DNA of 64,000 nt, taken from contig NC_041011.1 in NCBI RefSeq assembly GCF_004193775.1, forward strand, positions 41,609,167 through 41,673,166. The letters run 5' to 3'. The DNA is from Glycine soja. Lineage: Eukaryota > Streptophyta > Magnoliopsida > Fabales > Fabaceae. The position numbers were made by a program, and so were the translations under genes. This document shows, one piece after another, positions 17,912 through 30,772 of this stretch. The stretch's first letter is position 1; each line of letters starts with the position of its first letter. Under the pieces are notes generated by a model that ran no database searches, was not told the origin of the DNA, and saw nothing but the letters and a program-made list of their open reading frames with translations.

Positions 17912-17998
17912 CTTATCAAAATCTGAAATTATGACATGTCAGGATGACGTGATTAAAGTGGGTTCTCGGACTTCACAAGTCAACTTTAAGAGAGATCT
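17912..17998. repeat. Diverged direct repeat, left copy
   Basis: About 87 bp clearly related to 19277-19363 in the same orientation: ACTTATCAAAATCTG versus ACTTACCAAAATCCG, and CTTTAAGAGAGATCT versus CTTTGAGAGAGGCCT. The two copies bracket the candidate solo LTR. Confidence 0.6.
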
Positions 17999-19251
17999 TG
18001 TTGATGGATTGATAAGTGTACCAATGCGTCTCACAGGAACTTTAATTTGTTTGTATTTAGGTAGATGAATATTTTATTAAGAAAAAAGATTTGGAAAAGG
18101 TAATAGAAAATAGTAAATTAAATTGCTAAAAATTAAATCAAACAAGAAAAAGAATTAAACATGGATTTAAATTAATTAATTAAAGACAATAAAGATGAGA
18201 AAACCCAATAATATTGTAGAAGAAAATTCAGAAGATGAGAATGTTGAAAAATTAGCCTATTAGAGTTACTCCTTGATGTAATATTAATGATTTTTCTCTA
18301 TTTATAATTATTTCAATTTACACCTACATCTAGTATTATACTCTAACTTTGGTCCCCCGCACGAAAGATCTTGATTTATCTATTTTCTCTTTCAAATATC
18401 TTTGCAGAGCTAAAATAGTAAATTGTATTAAGAATAAAGATGTATAATGGGCTAAACAAATATCAACCTATTCCTGGTGATGACTTTATTTATATACTAT
18501 TTCCCAGATTTATTAGAAAATAATCTTTCCCAGTACTACTCCTAAAATTTGCCATGCAAATGGGTCATAAAGCCACAAGTAATAATATTAAGCACTAGAA
18601 AGGATAAAGCAAAAGTAATATTCATAAATAGATAGAAAGAAAAAATACATCAAGAGTAATTGGTTGTCAAGTTTCCAATAAAGGGGATTTAGCCTTTCAT
18701 TGTCATCGAGACTTTACAACTGCAAGAGGGAAATACTTAGTAAAAGGGGAAAAGATAAGAAAGGGAATGGAGGGTAGGAATGACTCTCTTGCTTCTCCTT
18801 CTTCTAGCTTTTGTCTTTTATAAAGAATTATATTTTGTTGGAATTTCTGTGTGTCTTCTCATTCTTCTCTTTTCTTCTTTTATAAGGAATATATTTTGCT
18901 TCTGAATCAGTTCGATTTTCTTAATTAGTCTTTCTTTCCTTAATTATTTTGTTTTCCTTAATTATTATACTTTTTTTTTTCGTCAATTAGTCTTCTTTTC
19001 TTAATTAGCATTCTTTCCTTAATTAGTCTTTCTTTCCTCAATTACTTTGTTTTCCTTAATTATTCATGCATTTCTGGGCTTTATTTTACTCACTAAGCTT
19101 CATAAATCCATCACTTTTAATATTCTCTACACAAAAACTTAAATGATATTAATTTAACAATTATTTGCTCAAAAAGGAAAGATTAGAAGAAAAAAATTAT
19201 AAATTCCTATATAATTTAATTTCAAAATATACTCATAATTAGCCGTTATCA
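17999..19251 (-). mobile_element. Candidate solo LTR (retrotransposon remnant)
   Basis: Read on the minus strand, the stretch starts TGATAACGGC (19251 leftward) and ends ATCAACA (17999), the TG...CA form of a plant LTR. Near its minus-strand 3' end is a CCTGTGAGACG block followed by GGTACACTTATCAATC, like the 3' part of several legume Gypsy LTRs as I remember them. Length about 1.25 kb. There is no gag-pol, primer-binding site or polypurine tract, hence 'solo'. No 5-bp target duplication (left GATCT, right CGGCC), so the call is tentative. Confidence 0.4.
18920..19064. repeat. 47-bp direct repeat pair, CTTAATTAGTC type
   Basis: 18920-18966 and 19018-19064 differ at two positions. Further partial CCTTAATTA units lie between them. 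The pair is inside the candidate LTR and looks like replication slippage. Confidence 0.75.
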
Positions 19252-19276
19252 CGGCCCCATGGTGAACACCAAATGA

Positions 19277-19363
19277 ACTTACCAAAATCCGGAACTATGA
19301 CACATCAAGGTGGACATGGCCAAAGTGGACTTCTGGATTTCACATGTTGACTTTGAGAGAGGC
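19277..19363. repeat. Diverged direct repeat, right copy
   Basis: Partner of 17912-17998. It begins 25 bp beyond the right end of the candidate LTR. The local ORF at 19305-19508 (minus) has no recognisable similarity. Confidence 0.6.
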
Positions 19364-22300
19364 CTTTGTCGAGACGACAAGAGAGGGAGACTTGCAAAAC
19401 AAATGACTTTGACGCTCGAGTAAGTATATTAGTTAGGAGATAAATCAAGTATATGTTTAAGTATAAGCTCAAGTGAGCCAAAGAGAGAGGCACAAGCTTG
19501 TTGCTCATGTGCTAAAGTGTGTGGGATTGTATTCAGGATTTGATGAAACTTAATATTTATAAGATTAAGTAAGAGTTGCGGGTCATTGCTTGTACGGATC
19601 ATTATAGTCTTTGCAGATCATTTTCGACTTATAGATAATAATTGGTAGATTGCAAATAATATTAGAAATAAACTGTAGCTTATAGATAAAAGTTAGAAGA
19701 TAATTGTACCTTGTAGATAATGTATGATTTTGTAGATAATTAATTATCTACCGATAGATAAAGATATTCAAATATTAATAGATTAGAGATAATCAATCAT
19801 TTTAAGAGTCCGACTCCTAAGGGCAAGTGTTCATGCTCCTGTTACATGTCTGACACGTGTCTCGTAATTTCATGTAGAATGTCTTGTATCTTTTGTGGGT
19901 CCTAAATAATACAAATATACATAATTATAAAGATAATATCAAATTATTCAAAGATTATATTAAATAATTTCACATATTGCATAAAGTTATTTGGAAGTGT
20001 GAAAACTTCACACCTGTTATCAATTCATCCTTTCCCTATGCATATACAATGTCTCAGTAAAAACAAATCATATATAATGTCAAGTGTATTAGAGTAGCAC
20101 TGACATCCTGATTGTGGCATCTTAGCTATTAATACATAAAACTGTTATAAAAAACTCTATTAATATATAAAATGGGAAAAATCAAGCTCTCCGGTTTTGA
20201 AGTTAGAATAAATATGACAATAAACTTAATTTTTTTATAAAACTGATGAGACACATTTATTTTATAATACTACTATTATAATAGAATGTTTTAATTTTAA
20301 AATGAAACTAAAATGTCTACTTATGACCAGGTTACCATTCATTCCAATTTTACTTTCTTTTTTTTTTAAGAACATTCCATTTTACTTAGTTCAGTAATTA
20401 TTATATTTAACTCCTGAAAAAAAAAGAATAAAGCTTTTTAAATGCAATACGTGACTGTGTCTCCAATGAAGTGGACAAAAGATTTTAGGACATAAGATGT
20501 AACTGTAGAATGCAGTATGACTCGCACAATAAGGCATTGCTGCAAAAGAATGGCTTTCTCATTAGATATTTTTTGCTCCATGTATAAGCACATTTATTTA
20601 AGAGTAATATTATTTTAAAAATAGATATTTTTACAACACATTTTACAATAAAGGCAAATGTGAAATAAAATGAATAATATAGTAAAAATATAAAAGAGTG
20701 CATTAAAAATAATAAATAAAATAGCATTAATATATATAAACAGTCGTAAATTTTACATATTAAATATAATTTTTATGTTTAACAATGATCCATTAGATTT
20801 TCTTTTTAATAACAGATCCACTATTAGATTATTAGGAGGGTCTAGACGTGTGCTATCCAATCATGCTCCATGCCTCCATGTTCAATTTGACAATAGAGTG
20901 GGTCCCACCAGGGATTTTGTCCTGTCCCACTTATCCCACTGACGAATAATGTACATGGTGTCATTAGTGTATCTAAACCAACCTCTTTTAATCCACGGTG
21001 CAATGAACTTCATTTTTAAAATCATTCATTCTAAAATATAATAATTTTATTGAGGCTTCATTTCAGATGAGTCATTTTCATGACTTTCTTGGGGGCACGT
21101 GGTCCTCCTGCTGGACATTTTACCGAATTCTTTGTCAAGTTTCCTTAATTAATTTTCCATCAATATTAACAACTGGGTCCTACACGCGCTAAGAAGCCAC
21201 CTTTGGCGCCAAATCAATTATCTTATAACCATTTATACATATTAATACATTTATATACACGATCTTATAACTTACTAGATTCAGGTAATAATATAAAATT
21301 TCATTTTGTTTATATGTGAGAGAATAAGTTATTTAATAAAAAAAATTGTATTTAATTTTTACCGTTTGTAATCTTATTTATTTTTAGTTTTTTTGGCTGA
21401 GAACATGAGAAGGAATTGTTCTTGAGAGAGCAATCGAGAAAGTAGTATTTGCTTGGATGCGATGAGGCACTAACAAATTTTGCCACCCTCAAAGCAAATG
21501 TAGCAACGATAAGAAACAGAGGATACCATACTTGAGAGCCCTTTTGTTCCCCAGATATGAAGGCGGGGACCATAACCATAGTATGGGTATTTAAATGTTT
21601 TATTCTTTCCATTTTAGGTGCAAAGCTAGTTTACTCTAACTACAAAACGTAGATCTATCTATTTATTGGTTCCTACCACAACCACATTAGCTTATAGGGC
21701 GAATCCATTGGACATCCCAAAATAACCCATGCTGGCCTGCCCCTATTTGTAGGTTTTGAGATTACAAATGCAGGAGATCTGTTTCTTACCCTAAGTGGAG
21801 CACAACAGATGCCAAGACTCATACCATTTATATATAACAGTGGCAATACCAAATTCAACCTCCCATATAAAAGAACATTTAATTACTGGGTCAACAAAGA
21901 AAGAAAACCAGATCAAGTTGCATATGCAAATTACCTTGGTTAATACAACCTAGCTAGTAATAGTATGTAGGATTAATTATGATTGAGCAAGTATATCGCT
22001 TAACAGTGGTTTATCTAAATATATAAAAACCAATTGACTAACATAGCACTACAAAGAATATCCCAACCCTAATTAGTGTAAGTTTTAAACTTAAATGTTC
22101 ATCACAATGGTCAGTGACAATATTGTAGCACAGCCAGAGAAAAAATAAAGACTCTTTACAGTTTATATACATTGGATGATGCTATACACAACTTGCTAAA
22201 TAGCAGTTATATAAATAGTTAATAACTTTTACATAAAAGATTATCTTTCCCTTGATTGAACGGATCGCTAGATATATACGACACTTTCCTTCTGTTTATA

Positions 22301-24300
22301 GATTTCCAATAAAGTGGTCTTTATTATGAATTTAAGATTAGTTTTTTTCAAAAGAAATCTCAATATTTTAAAAGTGTTTTTACACTTCGACCCGTCCCAA
22401 AGAACCGTATATGCGAATTATACAGAAGAGTAAGAAATCTCTGGGTATCGCCACAGCACCCGGTCCCTCCTGTCTAGATTTGATTGATAGAAGGTGAAAA
22501 GCATAAAAGTGCAAATTTTATATATATATATAGTCTAATTTATAATAATTTACTCTTATACTATAATTAAAAAAAATAATTTAAACAACGAGAGTCTCAC
22601 TCTTTTAATTAGATATTTTTACCATTTTTAATTTAGTCTTAATTTAGTACTATTATCATTAACTTCTGAATTTGCACAATATTGTATTAATATTTTTTAT
22701 AAGTACATATAAATCTAATTTTTAGCGAATGAGTTTTTTTTTTTTATTTCAACATTACATTTGATATTATGTATTTATTTTTACTGTTTATTTTTTTTGT
22801 ATATATGTATCTTAAAAATATTTTACAAAAGTTAAAAAAGATAAGAAATATTTTTTTTAGAAAATATTATAAAAAAAAACATTAAGCTTTACAATGCAAA
22901 TAAAAAAAATGCGAAAAGTACATGACTATACTTTTGAGCCTTATCTTTTTTTATGTACTATTTAATTACTTTTATATGCTTTTATAACATGTTAAACAAA
23001 AAAAATATATTAAACTTTTGTTTTGCACAGCTTAGATTGTATAAATCGTGAGAAAATGTTTCCTAGTTTCTATTTCATTTCCTGCTCGTAAAAATACAAT
23101 TTTATATAGAAAATAGTAAATATAAAAATATTTTTACTGTTTTATATAATTTTTTTAAAATGAAATTAAAAACAACATTTTTAGTTGAAAATAATTATAA
23201 GAAGTAAAATTATTTAATAATTTTGTTACGTTTTTAATTTGTTAATTACTACTCTTAACCTGTACACCTTTTACGTATCGTATTTTATTTAGTAAAATTG
23301 TTGTTTATTTGCTTGAGTTGAGTCTCCGTCCTTTTGGTAAACTTCTTTCTCTTTTCCTTCTTCTCCTCTTTCAATTTATTCTTGTTGTGTGAAGTGTGAA
23401 CTATCGTTAATTCGTGACCGAAAATATCCTCACGCACAACACATACATATTCACTTCATTCATTCATTCATTTGCATTTGCATTCATTACTTGAACCATG
23501 ACGCTTCTGGCTTGTACTCCCCAAGTTACAAAATTGTATCGATACAAAATCTTCATACGAGGTCATAACTTGTGTTTCTGAACATCATTAAACTTCAAAC
23601 TTTGTAAAAGTTTCTTGCATCCCAATCGTAGATCCAGAAAAACTACCCTTGGTATGAAACAATGTAAAAAGTTTGATTTTCATAGCTTAATTAACTAGTT
23701 CGTTAGCTAGCTAGCCAGTACATTATGAATATTTCTCATTATTTAATTTGGTTCCCCTCTCTGATAAACTCCTAAACAAACAACAAAGCTGAAATTAATT
23801 AGAAAATGTAAATAAACAATTCAAAATCCCAACCCCAAATCATAAAACCCAGAATGGCAGGCCTTTTCTTGTTCATTGGACATCAAAAGTTAGAAGCTCA
23901 GAACATATATAGACACCAAAGCTTCAAATTTGTCCATTATTACAACAAAGAAAGGAGGAAATAGTAGAAATTAAAACTAGCTACCTCCGTAGAAACACCA
24001 CCAACATCAAACCTGTTACAAAGGACAATGAAAACAATGCTGGATCTCTATAACTATCCTTGGGTTACCATTAATTTTTTCTTCATTGGTATATCCATCA
24101 TTGTCGTATCCTCTATACTTTCGACTAATTGGTGATGAAGAAGAACTAAGATGAATTAGAATGCTGGTCAAAACAAAGTTTTGATTAGGGTGAAAAGATG
24201 TTATAGATAGAAAGAATAAATGCAAAATAAATATAAAAAAATAAGTTAAGGAAAAAATAAATTAAAACTTTAAATGTAATCTTACCTTAATCATTTTATA
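19364..24300. other. Long gene-poor AT-rich region
   Basis: No gene recognised in about 4.9 kb. 20.82-21.20 kb is less AT-rich and contains promoter-like CACGTG near 21.1 kb. 21.35-21.86 kb has two short minus-strand ORFs (86 and 61 codons) that I do not recognise. 22.3-23.3 kb is extremely AT-rich. A relic gene cannot be excluded but is not supported. Confidence 0.4.
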
Positions 24301-25145
24301 TATATACACATGTAAAGCCTTGTATATATTATTTTTGAATAAAAATGGAAAGCAATGGAGATTAAAAAGTAAAAGAGGATTAATGTTTTTGAAAGGAGTG
24401 GTATGATACGAAAAGGGTTAAAAAGATGTAAATCACGCGCTGAAAAGTAGAGTGAGGAATGTGCATAATTTGAAATGTCTGCTCATCTTTGGTCACCATC
24501 ATCACTGCTTACTGCCAAACTTTGTCCTGTTTCGGCACAACACTCTCCTCTCCTTCATTTAACCCTCGGTTCTTCACCACTCTCCCACCCCACCCTTTCT
24601 CTCAGTTCCGGTACGACATTACATAACTCTCAGTTTCTCGCGCTTTTCTGGAAACAAATACCTGATGTCCCTGATCCCATCCTTTACCCTTTACCCTTTA
24701 CCCAGGAATCATTCCATTTCCCACCAATTACCACTCTCACACTCCGAGCCAACATTAACCAAACCTTATTCCCTTCCTTTCCTCTCTCTCTCTCTCTCTC
24801 TCTTGAAAAATAATGGAAACCACTCACCGTTCTAGCTTTCATCTGTCACTGCCCAGGTTGCTGCTGTCTTCTCGGTCTTCCCTTTCCAGCCACACCCTAG
24901 TCATCATCTCAGGCAATCTTTCTTTCTCTGCATGATATTAATATTATATTCTTTTTTCTAATAAATATCACTACCACACATCAATATCAATATTCATCAA
25001 TATTATTATGAAAAGAAAACCCTAGTCCTTGGAAGAACGAGAAGAAGTTTTCGTTAGCAAAGCTATCCAAGTAGCATCATATTAGTCTCAGGCTCTGCAA
25101 GATCTAAAGCAGATCCAAGGGTTTAAAGAAAAGCATATCAGATCC
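24301..25145 (+). promoter_or_regulatory. Upstream region and 5' leader of the ALOG gene
   Basis: The region becomes pyrimidine-rich from about 24.47 kb and includes a (CT)11 run at 24782-24803, typical of plant leaders. A 112-codon ORF at 24475-24813 is low-complexity Ser/Pro/Leu and is read as leader or promoter, not as a protein gene. The sequence up to the ATG at 25146 is probably transcribed; the TSS is not determined. Confidence 0.45.
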
Positions 25146-25742
25146 ATGGATTTAGTTTCTGAATCAAAAAACGTCGTTTCAAACGTTACAAACCCCAGCA
25201 GCAGGTACAAGATGGAGACAGTACCCACCCCGACCACCACGAATCATCCAACGACGGCGGCGGCAGTGTCGTCGCCGTCTTCGGGAAGCAACAACAGCGG
25301 GAGCACTACTACTCCGAGCCGCTACGAGAACCAAAAGCGAAGGGACTGGAACACGTTCTGCCAGTACCTGAGGAACCACCGTCCGCCACTCTCCTTGGCC
25401 TTGTGCAGCGGTGCGCACGTGCTGGAATTCCTCCACTACCTCGACCAGTTCGGGAAGACTAAGGTTCATAACCACCCTTGCCCGTTCTTCGGTCTCCCCA
25501 ACCCACCTGCCCCATGTCCCTGCCCGCTCCGCCAAGCCTGGGGCAGCCTCGACGCCCTCATCGGCCGCCTCCGCGCCGCCTACGAGGAGAACGGCGGCCG
25601 CCCGGAGACCAACCCCTTCGGCGCACGCGCCGTCAGGATTTACCTTCGCGATGTTCGCGATTTTCAGGCAAAGGCGAGAGGTGTTAGCTACGAGAAGAAG
25701 AGGAAGAGGCCAAAGCCTAAGGTCACTCCCACTCCTACTTAA
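25146..25742 (+). CDS. ALOG-domain transcriptional regulator (LSH3/LSH4-like)
   Basis: Single-exon gene, 198 residues. ALOG (LIGHT-DEPENDENT SHORT HYPOCOTYLS) proteins are nuclear, plant-specific DNA-binding regulators derived from a transposon recombinase domain; they act at organ boundaries, in meristems and in inflorescence architecture. The ALOG domain runs from about residue 58 ([14 protein letters not shown]) to 183. It includes the zinc-ribbon insertion (His110, Cys112, Cys124, Cys126) within [20 protein letters not shown]. The C-terminus has a basic nuclear signal, KKRKRPKPK (184-192). The N-terminal 55 residues are Ser/Thr/Pro-rich and poorly conserved, as usual. The coding part is much more GC-rich than its surroundings, which is ordinary for this family. 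Which LSH paralogue it is cannot be settled here. Confidence 0.95.
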   Translation: MDLVSESKNVVSNVTNPSSRYKMETVPTPTTTNHPTTAAAVSSPSSGSNNSGSTTTPSRYENQKRRDWNTFCQYLRNHRPPLSLALCSGAHVLEFLHYLDQFGKTKVHNHPCPFFGLPNPPAPCPCPLRQAWGSLDALIGRLRAAYEENGGRPETNPFGARAVRIYLRDVRDFQAKARGVSYEKKRKRPKPKVTPTPT

Positions 25743-26245
25743 TTGAGAAGCTTGTTGCTACCAATGTTTCACCACAGGTATCAAATATGAATCGTATATT
25801 ATTATATGGTGTGTGTGTGTTTTTATTTATTTGGTTTTGTGTTTTGTCCTTTGTATGTTGATCCTTTATGATGGGTTTAGTAAACCAAGTCGTCGATGTT
25901 TTGTGCTGCTTTCTTTTTTTTTGCAATTTTAAGGTGCTTTTGTTGTCTCTACGAAGACGTGTTGAGATGATGATGCCCTTTAAATTGTTCTCGCTTCTGG
26001 AGTCCGGGGAAGTAGATAGTGGTAATTAAGTGCCACCACCCTGCCGCCAACTACTACTCTAGAAGATATCTTATCATATTTGTACTCAAATTAATATATA
26101 ATATATCATGTTCATCATCTAGTGTATTTATGAAGCATGCACTTGAATCTCTACCCTCTCTCCTGTACGTGAGAGCTTTTTTTCAAAATGTTGATTGAAC
26201 TTTACAGGGGATTAATTAATTGGGTGTGGATATTGAATAAGCTGG

Positions 26246-26282
<37 letters not shown>

Positions 26283-27866
26283 TGATTTCTTCATTGAGAG
26301 TTTTAGCTAATAGCTGCTGCACCCTTTTGCGTGGCTTTCTTTCTCTGCATCCATGCATATCCAGAGGGACACAAGTTTAATTATTAGAAACATAACTATA
26401 TATTTCTTGAGAATCTATCTCGAATTGAAATATGGTGAAGGTAATATATAATAATTAAAACGTTGAGGATGTACACACTAGCTGGAAAAATAATTAACTA
26501 GCTAAAATTATGTAGGCAAAGCATTAAGTAGCTAGAGAGGACTCACGAGCATAGAATGTAATTGGTCTAATAATGCAGTTCATTAGTTAATTAAAGATGA
26601 AAATAAGACAAATTTAGATTGTCTTCTCTATTATAGATGCCAGCTAAAAATGATCGAGTATGTAAAAAGTAATTGGATTTGGATATGGCTATGGATGATT
26701 AAGTTTTGGTGTATTGACAACCGGGGTAGGCTATTCGCCTAATCCCCTTGTAGTTCGGAGAACGACCCATTTTTTGATATAAAAAGTGGTTCTTTTTGGT
26801 GCGTTTGATGATGGACTGTCTCCATGTTAAATAGTTGTCTAGGTCATCTTGGCTTAAAAAATATCCTTTATTCAAATTATCAGTAAAAGATCAAAACCTA
26901 ATATATTGTTTGTTAGCTTGTTGATTGAATGGGAAAAAGCTTACATTAACTACGCTTTAAAATGGAGAGAGCTTGACAGATAGTGATGATTGTAACTTTC
27001 ATTGATTCTGCATAAGCCAATAAAATAATAGAGAAACTTTGAAATTCTTAACTACTACTCATTAAGGTTTATTTACTTTGCCCTACCTTGCAAGTACCAA
27101 TGTCATCTAAAAGGCTTTGTTGACAGGATACAGCAATTATAGAAATAATGTTTGGTGACTAATTAGCCATTTTATCCCCAAGCAACTTAATTAGCCGTGA
27201 CTTTCTTTCTTGCATATATTTTTAATTGACACAATTGCTTAATTTTTATCTGTAAATAACTGCATCACTAAGGAATCGTTACATGTATTTGAAAAATGGA
27301 ATTTACTCTAATTATCACATTTTATAAACAAGAATCATGATTAAATTCTAATTTCATTATACTGGAATATATACTTAGATTTACGACCAATTAAAATGGC
27401 ATAAACAACGTTCGTTCTTTAATATAAGGTTTTTAACTTTCAATTTCAAGATCTTATTTCAACTAGTTATGATTATTTTTATTTTTTATTTTCTCGTTTA
27501 AAGTAACAACTAACTTTGCAGTTAACTGTATTTAAATGCTAGACGAATTGTAGTCATTTGATTGTAAGTCTTTTTCTATTTTTATGTAGTAATTTTCTAA
27601 ATGGTCTTAAATCACACGTGAACGGTTCATTCCAGAAACAAGCGAACCAAGTCACTTATGTACTAGCTAGGGCGTCTAGATTCAATGTTAGTCCACAGTT
27701 TTGTAATCATTCACCTCATTGTATCAACGTTTTGCTATCTAATGATATCATGAGTATGTTTTTCGGTAAAAAAGAAATCACATGAACAGTTCTAATTAAT
27801 CAGCTAGATGGATGGATTTTTTTTTTTTAAAAAAAAAGCTAGCTGGATTGAATTCTAAGTAAATTA
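25743..27866. other. 3' region of ALOG gene and AT-rich spacer
   Basis: Probable 3' UTR up to about 26.1 kb, then AT-rich DNA with a TA microsatellite at 26256. The stretch around 26.73-26.80 kb is locally GC-richer, but I could not identify it. No gene seen. Confidence 0.4.
26256..26282. repeat. (TA)n microsatellite
   Basis: Uninterrupted TA run of about 27 bp, preceded by a short GT run. Confidence 0.9.
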
Positions 27867-28040
27867 TAGGCTTAAATATTTTTTCCATTCATATAATTTA
27901 GTTTTTTTCCTTGAAAAAAATGATTTTAGTCCTTAAAAAATTGTTTATTTTGTTTTTTTATTATATATTTTAAATAACGCTTTGAACAGAAAAAAAAATA
28001 TTTTAAACAGTGGAAAAAAAACACTTTAGATAGACAATTA
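27867..28040. mobile_element. Foldback MITE fragment related to the one at 13.8-14.1 kb
   Basis: Starts GGCTTAAATATTTTTTCC. T-rich and A-rich halves flank AATAACGCTTTGAACAG, which matches ATAACGCTTTGAGCAG in the 13.83-14.12 kb element. The right end is not clear, so this copy may be truncated. Confidence 0.45.
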
Positions 28041-30337
28041 ATTTGTTGAATTTTAAATAAATATTTAGCCAATAATTTCCTAATATATCATGCATTTCTC
28101 TAATTAATGTCTTATCCTTTCTTATACTATTCTAATGAAGTATTAATTATGGATAATCTTGAAAAATATATTTAATGTAGTATTGAATTTGTAAAATGAC
28201 ATATATTTTAGAATAATTTGTTTCCTCTTAAACATCATATAATCTAGAAGAAAGAAAGAGAGAGTATATAATTAAAATCTCTCATGTTTTCAATTTATCT
28301 TGTGGAAAGAATATATGTGAGTTGATATTAATATTTCATCCATTTCATAGGAATCGTGTAAAAAGAAAATTTTGTCGTAACATATAATTGTCATTTTAAT
28401 TTTTTAATGTAATATTAATTATTTTTTCTTACTTATATATTTTTCTTATAAAACTAATGATATGGACTACAAAAATTAATAATAATAAAATTAATTTTAT
28501 AAAAAGAATCATTTATTTATTATTATTATTTATCTATATAAAATAACTTAAGGAAAACAGTTATAACAGAAGAAATATTCGATAACCATAATTAATCAGA
28601 GATTAATAGACCATTTATATATCTAGCCCTTCTAGGGCTTCTAGGGAAATGTTAATTAATCAATTTATATACAAGAAAAATGTACGAGAGTCTGTGGAAC
28701 AGTGGAAGGCATTCATGCCTATATATATAGAAACGGGAGTAAAAGCTAGGTTTGATTTGATATATATAATGCTTCTTTTCAGGAAATCTGTTTCTTCCTC
28801 AAACAAATTTTCTAACCCATAATTAAACATGAGAATTGGCTTATTGCTGACTAGGATTTTTACCAGGTGCAGGGGCTAGGAAACGAAACCACCCACCTTA
28901 GGTGTAAAGATTCTTCGCTAATTAAATGTCTGAACGTACGACAATTACTGTGTCATATTGATGCAGTGAAACTACAACTGTGGATTTTCTTTTGTTAACA
29001 TTTGACTTTCTCATTTGAGTAAATACGTGAACGTGCTGCTGTAATTAGGGTTAGAGGAAAACAATATTTATATAAAAAAAAATTGAAAGTTTCAGACAAA
29101 AGGACTCCCTGACATACAAAACATAGAAATGGAAATAAACTTACACAAAATGAAAGTATTAATTTAGAGCACCAATTTCATTTACTTTGCCTCAATAGAG
29201 AGATGAGTGAAGCCTTTAACATGCAAGTAGCCTATTATACGTACGACTCCTGCCTTACTTCACTTAATCAATAAACTTTTTGAGTTTTGCGTAATAGGCT
29301 TATGGAGTAAACTAGTAATTAAAATATTTAATAATAAAAATATATATTTTATTCTTAATCAACATTATTTTAATTTTTTAATAATAAAATAATTATATGC
29401 AGGCATCTATAAAATATTTGCAGATAAGGAGGAAATTTTGCTACAATGACAGACATTTTAATTAAATATTACTATTTTAGTACTACATGAATAAATTAAA
29501 AGTTATTAGATAATTCAAATTATGGACTTTGCTTCGTGTGAAGATGGGTATATAATACATATATTTAGTGAGGTTTGTATAAAAGTGAAAATAGTGTATC
29601 CTTATCACGAAAAAACATCCTAAGTATATCCTTATCACGAAAAAGGATACTCTTCAAGAAAATCTCCAGAGATGTAACTACTGGTTAAATTGATCTTAAT
29701 ACCTTTCAGGATTTCTTTACATATTGAACTAGTTTTTGGTACTTCATAGCATTTTATAATTTAAAATATTGTGGGTAAATTATAACAAAAAATAAATTGA
29801 AGTTAAAAAATTACTAATTACAAATATAGATTCAAGTCTCATACTTGGACATTCTGCCTAATCTTCTATTCACACGCACGCTCCTTTATGTGATCCCCTC
29901 ATTTTTTAAGATGCTCAGCAAACTTTGTATCAAAACTCTTCAACTTTTGTCGGATTGACATTTGTGTTTTTTTTTTTCAAATGGATCAAAATCAATAGGA
30001 AATCTATTTTCGCCACTACCATGAATAAGGATCAACTTCTTCAACTAAGTATCATGCCTACCTTTCTTGAGGGTAAATTAATTGTATGACCCGGAATTAG
30101 CTGTTTAAAGTGTCTCCATGTATTATGAACATAAATTGCAAACACATATACATCAACACAGAGTGCAAACAATGTGACACGTGGAGTAGACATTTAGAGT
30201 GCAAACATAATTTTTTTATCATTTTTAAAATTAGAAACTAATGCAAACATGGGCAATTAATTATGGCGTATTTAATTTTTTTTTACTTTGTAGAAAGTCA
30301 TGATGGTAACTAACAATGACATGGAAATACAGTTATT
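28041..30337. other. AT-rich spacer
   Basis: No gene recognised. A short duplicated phrase (TATCCTTATCACGAAAAA) occurs near 29598 and 29626. Confidence 0.4.
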
Positions 30338-30772
30338 CACTACATGAAAATCAGATTAGCGAGATAAATTTTCCTTATATATTTATAATCCCTCGCTAAC
30401 TAGTGAAGTGATTATATTCCCTTGTAAATCCCTCATTAAAGACTTAATGAAATTCATAAATGTAGAATTTTAATTTAACAAGAAAAATTTAGTGAGAGGA
30501 GACAAGAAGGGATTAACAAGGGGGCATTTTGAGAGGAATTTGAGTGGGACTTCTGTCTCTAACTTGCAAGGGAATTGCCTAACATTAGTCTATGACTTCT
30601 AGTAGCAAGAGATTTGCGATGGAGTGGCAATATTTTTTTTTTCACAAATTAGCAACCCTATTTCAGCGAAAGAATATTTCATTGCAAATATGTCATAATT
30701 CCCTCGCAAATAATTTTAACGATAGATTTATGAGTGAATATTTCCTCTCTGATCCATGATTTTATTTTAGTA
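30338..30772. mobile_element. Small non-autonomous CACTA-like element
   Basis: The left end CACTACATGAAAATCAG (30338-30354) has the CACTA consensus start. The right end ATGATTTTATTTTAGTA (30756-30772) is an imperfect inverted copy (about 13 of 17). Subterminal CCTCGC/TCGCTAA motifs recur (about 30.40 and 30.70 kb), as in legume CACTA elements. A 3-bp target duplication is not evident and no transposase is encoded. Confidence 0.5.

Noticed and set aside
21352..21858. Two adjacent minus-strand ORFs (86 and 61 codons)
   Set aside because: Composition is reasonable but no motif is recognised and no plausible splice junction joins them into a longer frame.
24475..24813. 112-codon plus-strand ORF upstream of the ALOG gene
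   Set aside because: Low-complexity Ser/Pro/Leu caused by pyrimidine-rich leader DNA; ends in the CT microsatellite; no recognised domain.
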